DNA of 64,000 nt from an uncultured Prochlorococcus sp. (GTDB lineage: Bacteria; Cyanobacteriota; Cyanobacteriia; PCC-6307; Cyanobiaceae). The notes beneath the pieces are model-generated. The model saw only the letters and a list, made by a program, of their open reading frames with translations. It was not told the DNA's origin and made no database searches. The stretch lies in assembly GCA_902573565.1 (NCBI GenBank), contig CACGKI010000003.1, positions 42,051 to 106,050 of the forward strand. The letters are read 5' to 3'. The translations under genes were made by a program, and so were the position numbers. Positions 46,243 to 56,241 of the stretch are shown piece after piece. The stretch's first letter is position 1. Each line of letters opens with the position of its first letter.

Positions 46243-47043
46243 TTACAAATTCAAAAGAATTACGACGCCAAAAATAACTCGATAGATAATAAATATTTTC
46301 AACCCATTGGAAGAAAAATACTTTAATAAGAAATCTATAGCTAATAAAGATGAAAAAAATGTAGTAATGAGTCCCACAAACAAAGGGAGAAAACCCAATA
46401 CAAATAAATCATTAAAAGATGAAATAAACTCAACAATCGCGGCAAGAGAGATAGCTGGCATCCCTAAAAGAAAAGAAAATTTCGCAGCATCACGTCTTTC
46501 CCATCCAGTTATTAGAGCGCTAGAAATCGTAACCCCCGATCTTGAAACACCCGGTAAAATGGCAAATGCCTGAAAGAAACCTATCAAAAAACTATCTGAA
46601 TAATTATGGTTATTTATATTAATAGAACCTCTTGTCGAACTATCTGCCAAGTACATAAAAAATGCCATTAGAAATGATACCAACGCTATTGATAAATTTG
46701 AACGAAGAACGTTTTCAAAAAAAGAAGGGATAAATATTTTTATACTCCCACCAAGCAAAACAATTGGGATCGTACCAATCAAAATAGACTTTAATAATCT
46801 TTCATGTAAGAGATATTCAAGAAATTTTTTTGAAGATTGACTTCTGAAATTAAAAATATCATTCCTAAAATAACAAGCTATGGCAAGAACACTTCCAAGT
46901 TGAATAGTAGCGGATAAAGATACTCCAGGATCATCGATACCTAAAAAAAGAGATATAACTTTTAAATGAGCTGTACTACTTACAGGAATAAATTCCGTAA
47001 ACCCTTGAATTAATCCATATAAAACAAATTTTAAATATTCCAA
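46243..47043 (-). CDS. uppP: Undecaprenyl-diphosphatase
   Basis: UppP (BacA) recycles undecaprenyl pyrophosphate to the monophosphate carrier for peptidoglycan synthesis. The 266-residue membrane protein has the catalytic GFTEFIPVSSTAHL motif (about 15-28) and the second motif AILPGVSRSGVTISSAL near 165, plus eight hydrophobic segments. All key residues are present. Confidence 0.95.
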   Translation of the reverse strand: MEYLKFVLYGLIQGFTEFIPVSSTAHLKVISLFLGIDDPGVSLSATIQLGSVLAIACYFRNDIFNFRSQSSKKFLEYLLHERLLKSILIGTIPIVLLGGSIKIFIPSFFENVLRSNLSIALVSFLMAFFMYLADSSTRGSININNHNYSDSFLIGFFQAFAILPGVSRSGVTISSALITGWERRDAAKFSFLLGMPAISLAAIVEFISSFNDLFVLGFLPLFVGLITTFFSSLLAIDFLLKYFSSNGLKIFIIYRVIFGVVILLNL

Positions 47044-47111
47044 AAAATTATTAAATTACCTAATTAATTAATAGCAATTTACATTTAAATATTAAAAGCT
47101 AGTATAGATAA

Positions 47112-47384
47112 ATGAAAAAAAAATCTACTTTAATATTATTTTGTCTTTTTTCCTTAATCTTTTCTGGTTCCGCTAAAGCTAATTATTGGTTAATAATTGG
47201 AACATATAGACAAGGACCTGGAGGAAGGCCAGAGGTTAGTGGAATAACAAGTCCTTCTTTACATTCTATTCCTATGAAAGATTTAGATACTTGTAATAAG
47301 GCAGGAGAAAAAATTACAAATGAAATATATAAACCTGTTTGGCAATTTGATAGTAGATGGACCTGTGTATTTAGAGGTGATTAG
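47112..47384 (+). CDS. Small secreted protein, function unknown
   Basis: A 90-residue protein with a clear signal peptide (MKKKSTLILFCLFSLIFSGS, cleavage probably after AKA at 21-23). The mature 67 residues begin NYWLIIGTYRQGPGGRPEVS and contain two cysteines (about 60 and 86) that could form a disulfide. It is divergent from uppP. I recognise no family; the clean signal peptide and start make it a credible gene. Confidence 0.75.
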   Translation: MKKKSTLILFCLFSLIFSGSAKANYWLIIGTYRQGPGGRPEVSGITSPSLHSIPMKDLDTCNKAGEKITNEIYKPVWQFDSRWTCVFRGD

Positions 47385-47392
47385 TAATAAAG

Positions 47393-47527
47393 TTATCTTT
47401 TAACATCATGAGCACAACCATCTCCGTTATAGTTTTCACTTTCGTAAAAATCATTTTTTGTCCCAAAATAAACTGTTAACAAAACGAATGGTAGACTTAA
47501 TATAAATAAAATAGTTGTTAAATCCAT
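47393..47527 (-). CDS. Very small membrane-anchored protein
   Basis: A 44-residue frame from an ATG at 47525-47527 to a TAA at 47393-47395. One N-terminal helix (MDLTTILFILSLPFVLLTVY) is followed by a polar tail (FGTKNDFYESENYNGDGCAH, then DVKR) with a single cysteine. The clean boundary between hydrophobic and polar parts looks like selected coding sequence. I cannot name a family. It is convergent with the secreted-protein gene. Confidence 0.6.
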   Translation of the reverse strand: MDLTTILFILSLPFVLLTVYFGTKNDFYESENYNGDGCAHDVKR

Positions 47528-47590
47528 AGTCTTAAGTTATTCGAGGAGGTTGTGAAAATTTAAAATTACAATTTGTTCATTAAAGCATGT

Positions 47591-47716
47591 TTAATAATCT
47601 GTGGGTCCTTTAATACCAAGATAAAAGAAGGCTCCTAAACCAACTAAAAGTAAAACCCCAGCGATAGCTGCAGAAGGAACAAAACCACCTATTGCAAAGG
47701 AAGAAAAATAATACAT
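47591..47716 (-). CDS. Very small single-pass membrane protein
   Basis: A 41-residue frame from an ATG at 47714-47716 to a TAA at 47591-47593. A Gly/Ala-rich hydrophobic helix (FVPSAAIAGVLLLVGLGAFF, about 12-31) is followed by a short tail YLGIKGPTDY. It resembles small photosynthetic-complex subunits in size and style, but no specific match comes to mind. It lies between the DUF1830 gene and the 44-residue ORF, all on the minus strand. Confidence 0.6.
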   Translation of the reverse strand: MYYFSSFAIGGFVPSAAIAGVLLLVGLGAFFYLGIKGPTDY

Positions 47717-47805
47717 CTATAAAACAAAAACTAGTTTGATAATATCAATAAAAACTAAGTATTTGTAAAAAATTTTGACTCGAAGACAATTAGAGAATAT
47801 CTTTT

Positions 47806-48054
47806 CTAAGCCACTAAAGTCGAATCTTCGTTATCCGCAGAAATTCTTATTCTCTCTTCCAACTTAGGTCCATATAATTCATTTCCCCAGATTTCAACTC
47901 TTGAATCGTTTGGGGCCATAAAAGTAAGAATGTCAGTTGGAAATAAAACTCTCTCTAAGAAAAAATTTGATGGACCAATACATCTCAATACAACCATCCT
48001 AGCCCCTTTATTTTTGTAAGAAAACTCAACCATCCCATAGCAGAAAATATTCAT
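47806..48054 (-). CDS. DUF1830 family protein
   Basis: An 82-residue soluble protein starting MNIFCYGMVEFSYKNKGARM; the CxxxNxTxxxQxxRI-like opening of the DUF1830 family followed by VVLRCIGPSNFFLERVLFPT and a C-terminal EIWGNELYGPKLEERI region fit this cyanobacterial family of unknown function. It precedes the three tiny membrane ORFs on the same strand but with gaps of 89 bp or more. Confidence 0.8.
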   Translation of the reverse strand: MNIFCYGMVEFSYKNKGARMVVLRCIGPSNFFLERVLFPTDILTFMAPNDSRVEIWGNELYGPKLEERIRISADNEDSTLVA

Positions 48055-48123
48055 AATTAAACACTATTTATAGATAAAAAAAATGTATAAAAAATTACTG
48101 AAAAAAAAGAAATTGTAAAAATT

Positions 48124-49068
48124 CTACAAATTCAATCCAGCTTCGACTAAATTTCTTTGTTGATCAATTAATAAAAGCGCATAGGATTCTATATCATCAA
48201 AACTTTTATGAGGAATTGAAACATTAAGCATTCTCAAGAAATTAGATAATTTATCATCTTGAAGAGCGTTACCTTTCTGTAAAAACATTTCTTTTTCTTG
48301 ATTTGTTTTCCATATATTCATATATTCAATCTTCAAGGGCTTAAAGTGCCAAATATTGTCAATTAAAGTCCAAATATCCAAATATTCGTTTAAGTTATTT
48401 TGAATTTTTAATAGGTAAGTTGATTCATGAATACTCAGATTTGTTGTATTTAAGGGTCGATCATTTATGCCCATTGAATAAGGTTTAATTCCTAAGAACC
48501 ATCCCTCAAGAATTAATAAATCAGGATTATCTAGTCTCCAATGAGATCTATCTCCTAAACCATTCCTTAAAGATTTATCGAAAACTGGTACATTTAATTC
48601 TCCACTTATCTTCCAATTTAATAATTTTTCATGCATTAATTTTACTGAGTGACTACCAGGAAATCCTCTTGAAACATTCCAAGGGTTATTCATAATTGCT
48701 AATTTCATTTCATTTGATGGGAGATAAAAGTCGTCAATTGAAATAACCGAAATTTTGAAGTTTAATTTTAACGATATAGCTTCGAGCCATTTACCTAGTG
48801 TTGTTTTACCTGTACCAGGTAAAGCTGAGATTCCAATTATTTTTCTATCAGAAAAATTATTTTGAAATTTATAAGCCTGAGATAAAAGAGGTAAAGCCAA
48901 ACCCCAAATCCAATCATCATTTACTTTACTGTTCCAATACTGATCAAATGAAAGAATATTTCTTTGATTATTCCAAAAATTGAACCAATCATCTAAGGAT
49001 TCCCAACCAATATCAATAATTAATTTTTCAAATTTATCAAGAGGAAAATTAATATCTAAATCTTTCAT
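48124..49068 (-). CDS. glyK: D-glycerate 3-kinase
   Basis: The product resembles plant and cyanobacterial glycerate 3-kinase (GLYK), which phosphorylates D-glycerate to 3-phosphoglycerate. The 314-residue protein has the P-loop LPGTGKTT (83-90), the Walker-B-like VISIDDFYLP and the LEGWFLGIKP segment typical of this P-loop kinase family. It starts 4 bp after the phosphatase gene and closes a three-gene unit. It could serve photorespiration, and also salvage glycerate released from glucosylglycerate by the phosphorylase encoded upstream; the second role is inference from context. Confidence 0.88.
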   Translation of the reverse strand: MKDLDINFPLDKFEKLIIDIGWESLDDWFNFWNNQRNILSFDQYWNSKVNDDWIWGLALPLLSQAYKFQNNFSDRKIIGISALPGTGKTTLGKWLEAISLKLNFKISVISIDDFYLPSNEMKLAIMNNPWNVSRGFPGSHSVKLMHEKLLNWKISGELNVPVFDKSLRNGLGDRSHWRLDNPDLLILEGWFLGIKPYSMGINDRPLNTTNLSIHESTYLLKIQNNLNEYLDIWTLIDNIWHFKPLKIEYMNIWKTNQEKEMFLQKGNALQDDKLSNFLRMLNVSIPHKSFDDIESYALLLIDQQRNLVEAGLNL

Positions 49069-49072
49069 CTTT

Positions 49073-49870
49073 CTAACTTAGTTCTAGATTATTTATTAAT
49101 TTATTGATTTCATTTTTCCAACCATATCCATTTGGTTCAGAAGCTAAAGTAAATTCCAAATCTTTTAATTGATCTAGTAAATTCAAGTTGGGGCCGTCTA
49201 TTCCAGGAATAACAATTTTAATATCTGAATTTAAAAGTAGAGGCAAATCATTTGGAGAATCTCCCAAACCTATAATTTCAATATTTTGTACATTTGAATA
49301 TTGTTTAAGGGCATTTATGGCTTTACCTTTATTCGATTTTGTAGATAATAAGTGACTCATTCTATTTCCCTTAAAAATATCAACATTAAACTTTTTACAA
49401 CAGATATTAATTTTCTCTTCTAAATAACTTGGCGGATTTAAAAAAGGCATGCTCCAATGCCTATCACGCATTAAGTTCAATGAGTTTCCTTCTAAACCTG
49501 TTAGCTGAGTGGCTTCTTTATCAGTGAGATTATTAAGAGGAGTAAGTTCATAATCGATTTCATAAGAAATAAAATTTAAGATTTCTTCAAGAGATTCGTA
49601 TTTTATTCCAAGAATAATTTCTCCATTTACTCTTTTAAGTGATTCACCATATATTGCCGCACCATTCTCAACAATATAAGGATCCGTCAAGTTAAGTTCT
49701 TTTCTAATAACTTTTACTTCAGAAGCGGTTTTACTTGTACAAAGAATTACGGGTATAAATAATTTTTGTAGTTTTTTTATAGTTTCTTTAGCAGGTGATA
49801 AATCATATGAGTGATCCATTAAAGTACCATCTACATCACTAACTACCCAAATAGAAGAATTTTCTAACAT
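49073..49870 (-). CDS. gpgP: HAD-IIB phosphatase, probable glucosyl-3-phosphoglycerate phosphatase
   Basis: A 265-residue HAD-superfamily IIB hydrolase of the mannosyl-3-phosphoglycerate phosphatase group. Motif I is SDVDGTLMD (11-19, nucleophile Asp12), motif II ILCTSKT, and motif IV GLGDSPNDLPLL near 217-228. In context (a GH13 phosphorylase upstream and gpgS divergent) the likely substrate is glucosyl-3-phosphoglycerate, giving glucosylglycerate. Specificity between mannosyl and glucosyl forms cannot be read from the sequence. It lies 2 bp after the GH13 stop. Confidence 0.85.
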   Translation of the reverse strand: MLENSSIWVVSDVDGTLMDHSYDLSPAKETIKKLQKLFIPVILCTSKTASEVKVIRKELNLTDPYIVENGAAIYGESLKRVNGEIILGIKYESLEEILNFISYEIDYELTPLNNLTDKEATQLTGLEGNSLNLMRDRHWSMPFLNPPSYLEEKINICCKKFNVDIFKGNRMSHLLSTKSNKGKAINALKQYSNVQNIEIIGLGDSPNDLPLLLNSDIKIVIPGIDGPNLNLLDQLKDLEFTLASEPNGYGWKNEINKLINNLELS

Positions 49871-49872
49871 TG

Positions 49873-51651
49873 TTATAAAGCACTAAGCCAAATTACTTGA
49901 AAAGGATCAAGACTTATATTTTTGCAATTGTATTTAGTGGTTTTTAAAAAATCATGAGTATTGAAATCATTATCATTTATTTTTGGAATATCATTATCAT
50001 TCAATTGAAAATTAATTTTATTTTCAGTCATATTATGGATTGCAAAAACAGACTCAGGGCCTTTACCTCTTTTGATTACAACAATATCACTTCTACCTTT
50101 AGACAAACATTTCATTTCTGAACAAGGGTGAAATTGCTTTAATTTTGATCTGATATCCATAGCATTACGAAGATATTTTAAGTTTTTATTAGCATTAGAT
50201 TCAGGATTGTTTAAAACGGCTAAAAGATGTTCTGACTTAAACTTTTCTCTATTAAGGTCTCTTCTTTGACCTGTCATTGAAAAACTTTTAATATCATTTT
50301 CTGAAGCTAATAATGCTGGCAAATAAAATGCAGGAACCCCTTTTAGAGCCATTACTAATAATTGACTCAAAATAAATCTCTCATATTGAAATCTTTTGGC
50401 ATCTCTACTAGAGTCTTCCATTGCACTCCACCAACTAATATTCAATTCATAAGGTTTATCATCACCATTTGATAAACGTCTATGACTTACTAATCCGCCT
50501 CTTTTCTCACAATTAATTAATAAATCTTTAATCCTCTGCTCATTCATTAAACCCTCAAGAGCTCTTAACCCAACACCATCGTGAGATGCACTGAAATTAA
50601 ATAAAGTAGTATCTTCAGGTAATACTGGCCAATCAAAAATCCATGAGTTTAGAATATCAGCTCTTGAAGTAATAATTGCTTCTAAGAGAAGAGGAGGTAA
50701 TGGAAAATTATATGCCATATGGGCTTCATCATCAGGAATCAGATAAGATAGATTTTCCTTTTGAGGAACATTAGTTTCAGTAATTAAAACACCCTCATCA
50801 AGAAGATTATTTAAAAGAACTCTTAAGAGTTTCACAATTGAATGTGCTTTTGGTAAATGTAAGCAAGTTGTCCCTGACTCCTTCCAAATAAAACCTACAG
50901 CATCAAGCCTAAACCATTTAATTCCATTAGATAAATAAGTAATTATTAAATTTAAGAACTCAAGAGTCATTTTTGGATTATGCCAATTCAAATCAATTTG
51001 ATCTGGACCAAAAGTTGTCCAAACTTGTTTAGGCCCATCTTCTGTATTTATTTGAGAAAACAAAGATGAACTTCTTGGCCTAACTACATTTGACCAGTTA
51101 AGATTTTGTTTCGGTGAAAAAACATTTGATATACCTGGTTCTTGGGATTTAATAAATTGTTGAACCCATGGGTGAGATGAGGAGACATGGTTTAGTACTA
51201 AATCGGCCATCAAATCATGATTTTTAGATATACTTTTGAGATCAACCCAATCACCAAATTTTTCTTCTAAAGAATCATAACTTGAGACTGCAAAACCTCC
51301 ATCACTTGTAGATTTCAAAAAAGGAAGAATATGTACAACTTTAGAAAGACTGCCAAAATGTTTACTTAACAACTCACTAAGAGTAATTAATGTTGCCTCG
51401 CCATTTTTATAAATACTATCTGCATAGGTTATCAAAACCGAATGAGATTCATTCCACCTTTCCTTATCTCTTATTTCTTCATAAGCAGATTTCTCTGAGA
51501 AATCATCTAAAATCTGTAATAATTGATTTGAAATAAAATTAATTTCTTCTGTAGTATTATTTGAATAAATTGTTTTTAACAATTTATCGATCTTTAATCT
51601 ATCTAATTTTTTCTCTGGATCAATTTGCTTCACTTTGAAAAAATCAATCAA
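49873..51651 (-). CDS. GH13 subfamily 18 phosphorylase (probable glucosylglycerate phosphorylase)
   Basis: A 592-residue alpha-amylase-fold enzyme of the sucrose-phosphorylase type. Catalytic residues are in place: nucleophile Asp250 in WFRLDAVGF, acid/base Glu292 in LITETNVP and the transition-state Asp358 in SASHDGVG. The barrel starts around residue 70 (SVLITYADSIY), and the N-terminal 60 residues are an extra helical part. Known relatives phosphorolyse sucrose, glucosylglycerate or glucosylglycerol; neighbours favour glucosylglycerate, releasing glucose 1-phosphate and glycerate. It is divergent from gpgS across 32 bp. Confidence 0.83.
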   Translation of the reverse strand: MIDFFKVKQIDPEKKLDRLKIDKLLKTIYSNNTTEEINFISNQLLQILDDFSEKSAYEEIRDKERWNESHSVLITYADSIYKNGEATLITLSELLSKHFGSLSKVVHILPFLKSTSDGGFAVSSYDSLEEKFGDWVDLKSISKNHDLMADLVLNHVSSSHPWVQQFIKSQEPGISNVFSPKQNLNWSNVVRPRSSSLFSQINTEDGPKQVWTTFGPDQIDLNWHNPKMTLEFLNLIITYLSNGIKWFRLDAVGFIWKESGTTCLHLPKAHSIVKLLRVLLNNLLDEGVLITETNVPQKENLSYLIPDDEAHMAYNFPLPPLLLEAIITSRADILNSWIFDWPVLPEDTTLFNFSASHDGVGLRALEGLMNEQRIKDLLINCEKRGGLVSHRRLSNGDDKPYELNISWWSAMEDSSRDAKRFQYERFILSQLLVMALKGVPAFYLPALLASENDIKSFSMTGQRRDLNREKFKSEHLLAVLNNPESNANKNLKYLRNAMDIRSKLKQFHPCSEMKCLSKGRSDIVVIKRGKGPESVFAIHNMTENKINFQLNDNDIPKINDNDFNTHDFLKTTKYNCKNISLDPFQVIWLSAL

Positions 51652-51683
51652 TTATTAATACTATTCTGCACATCAATTAGAAA

Positions 51684-52910
51684 ATGGACTTTCAACAAGG
51701 GTTAATCACAACAATACATGAATATGGAGTTACAAGAAATTTACTTAAAGAATTAAACAAAAGTCTTAAAAAAAGATCAACTAGCATTTTAATACCTTGC
51801 TTATATGAGGAATTTGAACGTCCAGCATTGAAAGACATAAGAGAAGTTTTAAAAGACCTTACAGGCTTAAATGAATTAGTTATTGCTCTTTCTGCAAAAA
51901 CTGTTGCGCAAGTTAAAGCAGCAAAATCATTTTTTGACTCAATGCCATTTCCAGTTCACGTTCAATGGACTAATTCTCCCTCTGTAATAGAACTTTTAAA
52001 AAGCCAAGAAAAAAATGGTTTAGAACTGTTAGGAACCCCAGGCAAAGGATGGGCTGTCTGGCAAGGCATAGGAGTTGCAACACGAAAATCAGAAGTTGTT
52101 GCTCTTTTTGACGCTGATATAAGAACTTTTAGTCCTTTGTATCCTTCAAGAATGATACTTCCCCTTCTGGATGAATCATATGGAATATCGTATGTAAAGG
52201 CTTTTTACAGCAGGCTATCCTTAGAGACCAATCAATTGCAAGGAAGGGCAACAAGATTATTTGTAGGCCCCTTATTGGCAAGTCTTGAGCAGTTAGTAGG
52301 GAAGGGTCCCTTTTTACAATATCTTCAATCATTTAGATATCCATTAGCAGGTGAGTTTGCTTTCACTAAAGATCTTGCTATGAATTTAAGAATTCCTTGT
52401 GACTGGGGATTAGAGATTGGTTTGTTATCAGAGGTTTATAGAAACGTAAGAACCTCTAAAATAGCCCAAGTTGACCTAGGTTTGTTTGATCATAAACACA
52501 AAAATATTGGTGATTCATCCAAAGAAGGATTACAAAAAATGTGTACAGAAATTCTATCAAGTGTTTTAAGAGGTCTAATGGAGCATCAAGCAGAGACCTT
52601 AACAAGTACTCAACTTGCAACCTTAGAAGTTCTTTACAAAAGAGTTGGGGAAGATCGGGTAAAACAATTTGGATTAGATTCAGCAGTTAATCAACTTCCA
52701 TACGATAGGCATGAAGAAGAGCTATCAGTACAAAAATTTGCGAAACTATTAAGACCTGCTACAGAAGATTACTTAGCTTGCCCTACGACACAGCAATTAC
52801 CAAGTTGGTCAAGGGTTCTATCTTGTGAGAACAAACTACAAGAAGATTTGGCAATCGCTGGGTCACAAGATATAAAGAAAACTGAAAAAGAATTAATTAA
52901 AAACTTCTAA
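51684..52910 (+). CDS. gpgS: Glucosyl-3-phosphoglycerate synthase
   Basis: A GT81-type glycosyltransferase that joins glucose from a nucleotide sugar to 3-phosphoglycerate, the first step in making the compatible solute glucosylglycerate. The GT-A core begins [19 protein letters not shown], the metal-binding DxD is [12 protein letters not shown] (Asp143-x-Asp145), and [15 protein letters not shown] follows in the acceptor domain. Length (408 aa) fits. Its 3' end overlaps the convergent ureC stop by 4 bp. Confidence 0.9.
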   Translation: MDFQQGLITTIHEYGVTRNLLKELNKSLKKRSTSILIPCLYEEFERPALKDIREVLKDLTGLNELVIALSAKTVAQVKAAKSFFDSMPFPVHVQWTNSPSVIELLKSQEKNGLELLGTPGKGWAVWQGIGVATRKSEVVALFDADIRTFSPLYPSRMILPLLDESYGISYVKAFYSRLSLETNQLQGRATRLFVGPLLASLEQLVGKGPFLQYLQSFRYPLAGEFAFTKDLAMNLRIPCDWGLEIGLLSEVYRNVRTSKIAQVDLGLFDHKHKNIGDSSKEGLQKMCTEILSSVLRGLMEHQAETLTSTQLATLEVLYKRVGEDRVKQFGLDSAVNQLPYDRHEEELSVQKFAKLLRPATEDYLACPTTQQLPSWSRVLSCENKLQEDLAIAGSQDIKKTEKELIKNF

Positions 52911-54616
52911 AGTAAAAAGTACCTTTGAGCCATTGGGACTTCATCAAGAGGTTCACAAGTAAGAAGTTCCCCATCAGAAAAAACTTCATAAGTTTGAGGA
53001 TCGACTGAAATATTTGGTAGTTTACTATTAAGTTTTAAGTCTGATTTATTGATATTTCTGGTATTTTCTACGGCAATACATTTCTTTTGTAAGCCCAATT
53101 TATTTGGAATATTTTGATCAATTGAATTTTTACTTAAAAAGCTAAAAGAACTCTTTATTAGAGATTTGCCGAAACTTGCAAACATAGGTCGACCATGTAC
53201 AGGCCCTGGAGTAGGAATTGAAGCATTTGCATCACCCATTTGAGACCAAACTATAGATCCTCCTTTAACGACTAATTCAGGCTTTACCGCAAAAAATGAA
53301 GGTTTCCACAATACCAAATCCGCAATTTTGCCCTTTTCTATAGACCCAACATGTTTATTAATACCATGAGCTATTGCAGGGTTAATTGTGACTTTAGAAA
53401 TATATCTCTTTACTCTGTAATTATCGTTCCTATCAGAATCCTGCGATAGCGGCCCCCTCTGGACTTTCATCTTATGAGCGGTTTGAAAAGTTCTTGTAAT
53501 TACTTCACCAACTCTTCCCATAGCTTGAGAATCGCTAGCAATAATAGAAAAGGCACCAATATCATGCAAGATATCTTCAGCCGCAATAGTCTCTCTTCTG
53601 ATCCTTGATTCAGCAAATGCAATATCTTCTGGGATCTTAGAATCTAAATGATGACAAACCATTAACATGTCAAGATGTTCTTCTAAGGTGTTCTTCGTAT
53701 AGGGTCTTGTTGGATTAGTACTACTTGGAAGAACATTTTTTTCTCCACAAATTTTAATAATGTCTGGTGCATGACCTCCACCTGCTCCTTCAGTATGAAA
53801 AGTATGAATAGTTCTTCCTGCAATAGCGTTGATGGTATCTTCAACAAATCCAGCCTCATTCAAAGTATCAGTATGAATACATACTTGTACGTCAAACTTA
53901 TCAGCAACATTAAGACAAGAATTTATTGTAGAGGGAGTAGTTCCCCAATCCTCATGAAGTTTTAATCCACATGCACCGGCTTCAACCTGATCAAAAAGAT
54001 TGCTCTCATTTGTTGAGTTTCCTTTTCCAAAAAAACCTAAATTCATGGGAAATGCTTCTGCAGATTGAAGCATTCTTGAAATATGAAAAGACCCCGGAGT
54101 ACAAGTAGTCGCATTTGTACCAGTTGCAGGTCCAGTTCCTCCTCCAAGCATGGTTGTGATCCCTGAGGCTAGTGCTGTCTCTATTTGTTGGGGACAAATA
54201 AAGTGAATGTGGGTATCTATTGAACCTGCAGTAAGTATATGGCCTTCTCCTGCTATTACTTCTGTTGATGCGCCAATAACAATATCGACATTATCCTGGA
54301 TATCAGGATTACCAGCCTTACCAATTTCAAAAATCATTCCATCTTTTATACCCACATCAGCCTTAATTATTCCCCACCAATCTACGATCAAAGCATTAGT
54401 TATTACTGTATCTACTGCTCCATCAACTCTTCTTACTTGAGACTGTCCCATCCCATCTCGAATAACTTTTCCTCCACCGAACTTAACTTCATCTCCGTAT
54501 GTAGTTAAATCCTTTTCAACTTCAATAAAAAGTTCGGTATCAGCAAGCCTAACCCTATCTCCGATAGTGGGTCCGTAAGTTTGCGCATAAGTATTTCTGT
54601 CAATTTTATAGGACAT
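52907..54616 (-). CDS. ureC: Urease alpha subunit
   Basis: UreC holds the dinuclear nickel site that hydrolyses urea to ammonia and carbamate. Nickel ligands and catalytic residues are present: His136 and His138 in DTHIHF, carbamylated Lys219 in GLKLHEDWG, the mobile-flap Cys321-His322-His323 and the downstream Asp of [12 protein letters not shown]. Length (569 aa) is typical. It is the last gene of the minus-strand ureA-ureB-ureC set, 4 bp after ureB. Confidence 0.97.
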   Translation of the reverse strand: MSYKIDRNTYAQTYGPTIGDRVRLADTELFIEVEKDLTTYGDEVKFGGGKVIRDGMGQSQVRRVDGAVDTVITNALIVDWWGIIKADVGIKDGMIFEIGKAGNPDIQDNVDIVIGASTEVIAGEGHILTAGSIDTHIHFICPQQIETALASGITTMLGGGTGPATGTNATTCTPGSFHISRMLQSAEAFPMNLGFFGKGNSTNESNLFDQVEAGACGLKLHEDWGTTPSTINSCLNVADKFDVQVCIHTDTLNEAGFVEDTINAIAGRTIHTFHTEGAGGGHAPDIIKICGEKNVLPSSTNPTRPYTKNTLEEHLDMLMVCHHLDSKIPEDIAFAESRIRRETIAAEDILHDIGAFSIIASDSQAMGRVGEVITRTFQTAHKMKVQRGPLSQDSDRNDNYRVKRYISKVTINPAIAHGINKHVGSIEKGKIADLVLWKPSFFAVKPELVVKGGSIVWSQMGDANASIPTPGPVHGRPMFASFGKSLIKSSFSFLSKNSIDQNIPNKLGLQKKCIAVENTRNINKSDLKLNSKLPNISVDPQTYEVFSDGELLTCEPLDEVPMAQRYFLL

Positions 54617-54620
54617 AATT

Positions 54621-54941
54621 TTAAGTATCTAAAGAACTATTAACCAATGAATTAAAACCATGCGCAATCCTTAAACCTGAATAAGGAACTAATTTGACAT
54701 CAGTTGTGTCTCCAGGTTCAAATCTAATTGCTGTTCCTGCAGGAATATCAAGACGCATACCAAGTGTTAATTCCCGATCAAAAATTAAAGCCTTATTAGC
54801 TTCAAAAAAATGATAATGAGATCCAATTTGTACAGGCCTATCTCCAGAATTAGAAACTTTTATAGTTTTAACTTCCTTACCAAGATTTAATTCAATTTCA
54901 CCTTGTTCAGGAATTATTTCGCCAGGAATTAAATTACTCAT
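54621..54941 (-). CDS. ureB: Urease beta subunit
   Basis: A 106-residue structural urease subunit with the conserved [14 protein letters not shown] start and [25 protein letters not shown] and GLRIAHGFN motifs. It lies 2 bp after the ureA stop and 4 bp before the ureC start, so the three subunits are made stoichiometrically from one message. Confidence 0.97.
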   Translation of the reverse strand: MSNLIPGEIIPEQGEIELNLGKEVKTIKVSNSGDRPVQIGSHYHFFEANKALIFDRELTLGMRLDIPAGTAIRFEPGDTTDVKLVPYSGLRIAHGFNSLVNSSLDT

Positions 54942-54943
54942 AA

Positions 54944-55246
54944 CTAATTAATTGGATTGTGAATAGTAACTAACTTTGTCCCATCAGGGAAAACCGCCTC
55001 TATTTGTACTTCATCAACCATTTCAGGAATGCCCTCCATAACTTGTGATTTTGAAAGCCAGGTAGTTCCCTCTGACATTAATTGACTTACACTTTTTCCA
55101 TCTCGAGCACCTTCAAGAACTTGAAAACTCAAAAAAGCAATTGTTTCGGGATAATTAAGCCTAAGACCTCGACTAAGCCTTCTTTCAGCTAAAAGCGCAG
55201 CAGAAAAAATCAATAATTTGTCCTTTTCTTGAGGTGAAAGATGCAT
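54944..55246 (-). CDS. ureA: Urease gamma subunit
   Basis: The 100-residue gamma subunit begins [20 protein letters not shown] and continues with the family's [20 protein letters not shown] and [20 protein letters not shown]. It opens the ureABC run, 50 bp downstream of ureD on the same strand. Confidence 0.97.
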   Translation of the reverse strand: MHLSPQEKDKLLIFSAALLAERRLSRGLRLNYPETIAFLSFQVLEGARDGKSVSQLMSEGTTWLSKSQVMEGIPEMVDEVQIEAVFPDGTKLVTIHNPIN

Positions 55247-55296
55247 AATAAAAAATTAATCTATAAATTCTTAAAAAAGGTTCTCCATGAACATAA

Positions 55297-56199
55297 TTAA
55301 TAATTCATAGAATCTTGTAAAGGCCATACACCTTGATATTTTGGCTCACAAAATCCACAAACAGACCTAATTTGTTTCCAAATACAAAAAAAACATTTCC
55401 TAGCATCCTGAGAAGAACTACCTAGGAATCTTACAGAAATTCCATTTTCAAGGATTCCAATTGATAAATTATTATTAGTTTCATTGAAAATTTTTTTTAT
55501 ATTTCTCACAAGATTACTTATTTTTGACTTGGAAAAATCTTTTTCGCAAATCCAAATTAATGATCCAAAAACGGGCATGTAATCCATGCCTGACTTTGCC
55601 TCATAACTTGTTTTAGATAATTCAATTTGATCAACATATTCCCAATCATCATATAAATCATTATTTCTCATAATTTCTAATTTAGACCTAAAAATGCCAT
55701 TTTCAATAGATTCTCCAGAGGAAGATCTTCCAAGTCTTATTAAATCCGTAAATAAAAAACTTGAGGTTTCTGAGATAGATACTTTAAACTTTTGATCATA
55801 TAAACCATTTGCAAAGACAATAGTTTCTTGAGGCAAATATTCCAAATGAGCATTATCAAGAATTTTTATGAGATTTTTTTGCTTTGAAAAACTTCCTTTT
55901 GGATTAATCTTAGATCTTCCAACAGACCCATATACTTTCTGAGCTGAGGAAGTTGTTAAAAGAACCTTGGAGTTTTCTTCAAGATTTACTTCAAACTCAA
56001 GTAAGTCTCCACCAACCAATCCCCCTGCAGTATGAAGCACAGGCAAAATGCATCTGCCCTCCTTATCATGAGTAGACTTTAATAACTTATAGGGAGAAGT
56101 TGATTTAGATTTAAAGATTGTTTTATCAACATTTCCTAAACTTGCTTTATGATTGAAAAAATTTAAGAAACAATTACCTTCCCAAGAAGTTTTAATCAT
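55297..56199 (-). CDS. ureD: Urease accessory protein UreD
   Basis: UreD (UreH) is the scaffold that carries the UreF-UreG complex to apo-urease for nickel insertion. The 300-residue protein has the core motifs [20 protein letters not shown] and [14 protein letters not shown], and [18 protein letters not shown]. It is the first gene of the minus-strand urease unit (ureD-A-B-C), divergent from ureEFG across 42 bp. Confidence 0.94.
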   Translation of the reverse strand: MIKTSWEGNCFLNFFNHKASLGNVDKTIFKSKSTSPYKLLKSTHDKEGRCILPVLHTAGGLVGGDLLEFEVNLEENSKVLLTTSSAQKVYGSVGRSKINPKGSFSKQKNLIKILDNAHLEYLPQETIVFANGLYDQKFKVSISETSSFLFTDLIRLGRSSSGESIENGIFRSKLEIMRNNDLYDDWEYVDQIELSKTSYEAKSGMDYMPVFGSLIWICEKDFSKSKISNLVRNIKKIFNETNNNLSIGILENGISVRFLGSSSQDARKCFFCIWKQIRSVCGFCEPKYQGVWPLQDSMNY

Positions 56200-56241
56200 A
56201 AATTGTTTTCTTTAATTACTAAATTAAAGTAACCAAAAATT

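Noticed and set aside
47541..47549. GAGGAGG Shine-Dalgarno-like sequence on the plus strand
   Set aside because: No plus-strand start codon and coding frame follow at a usable distance; the local genes are on the minus strand.
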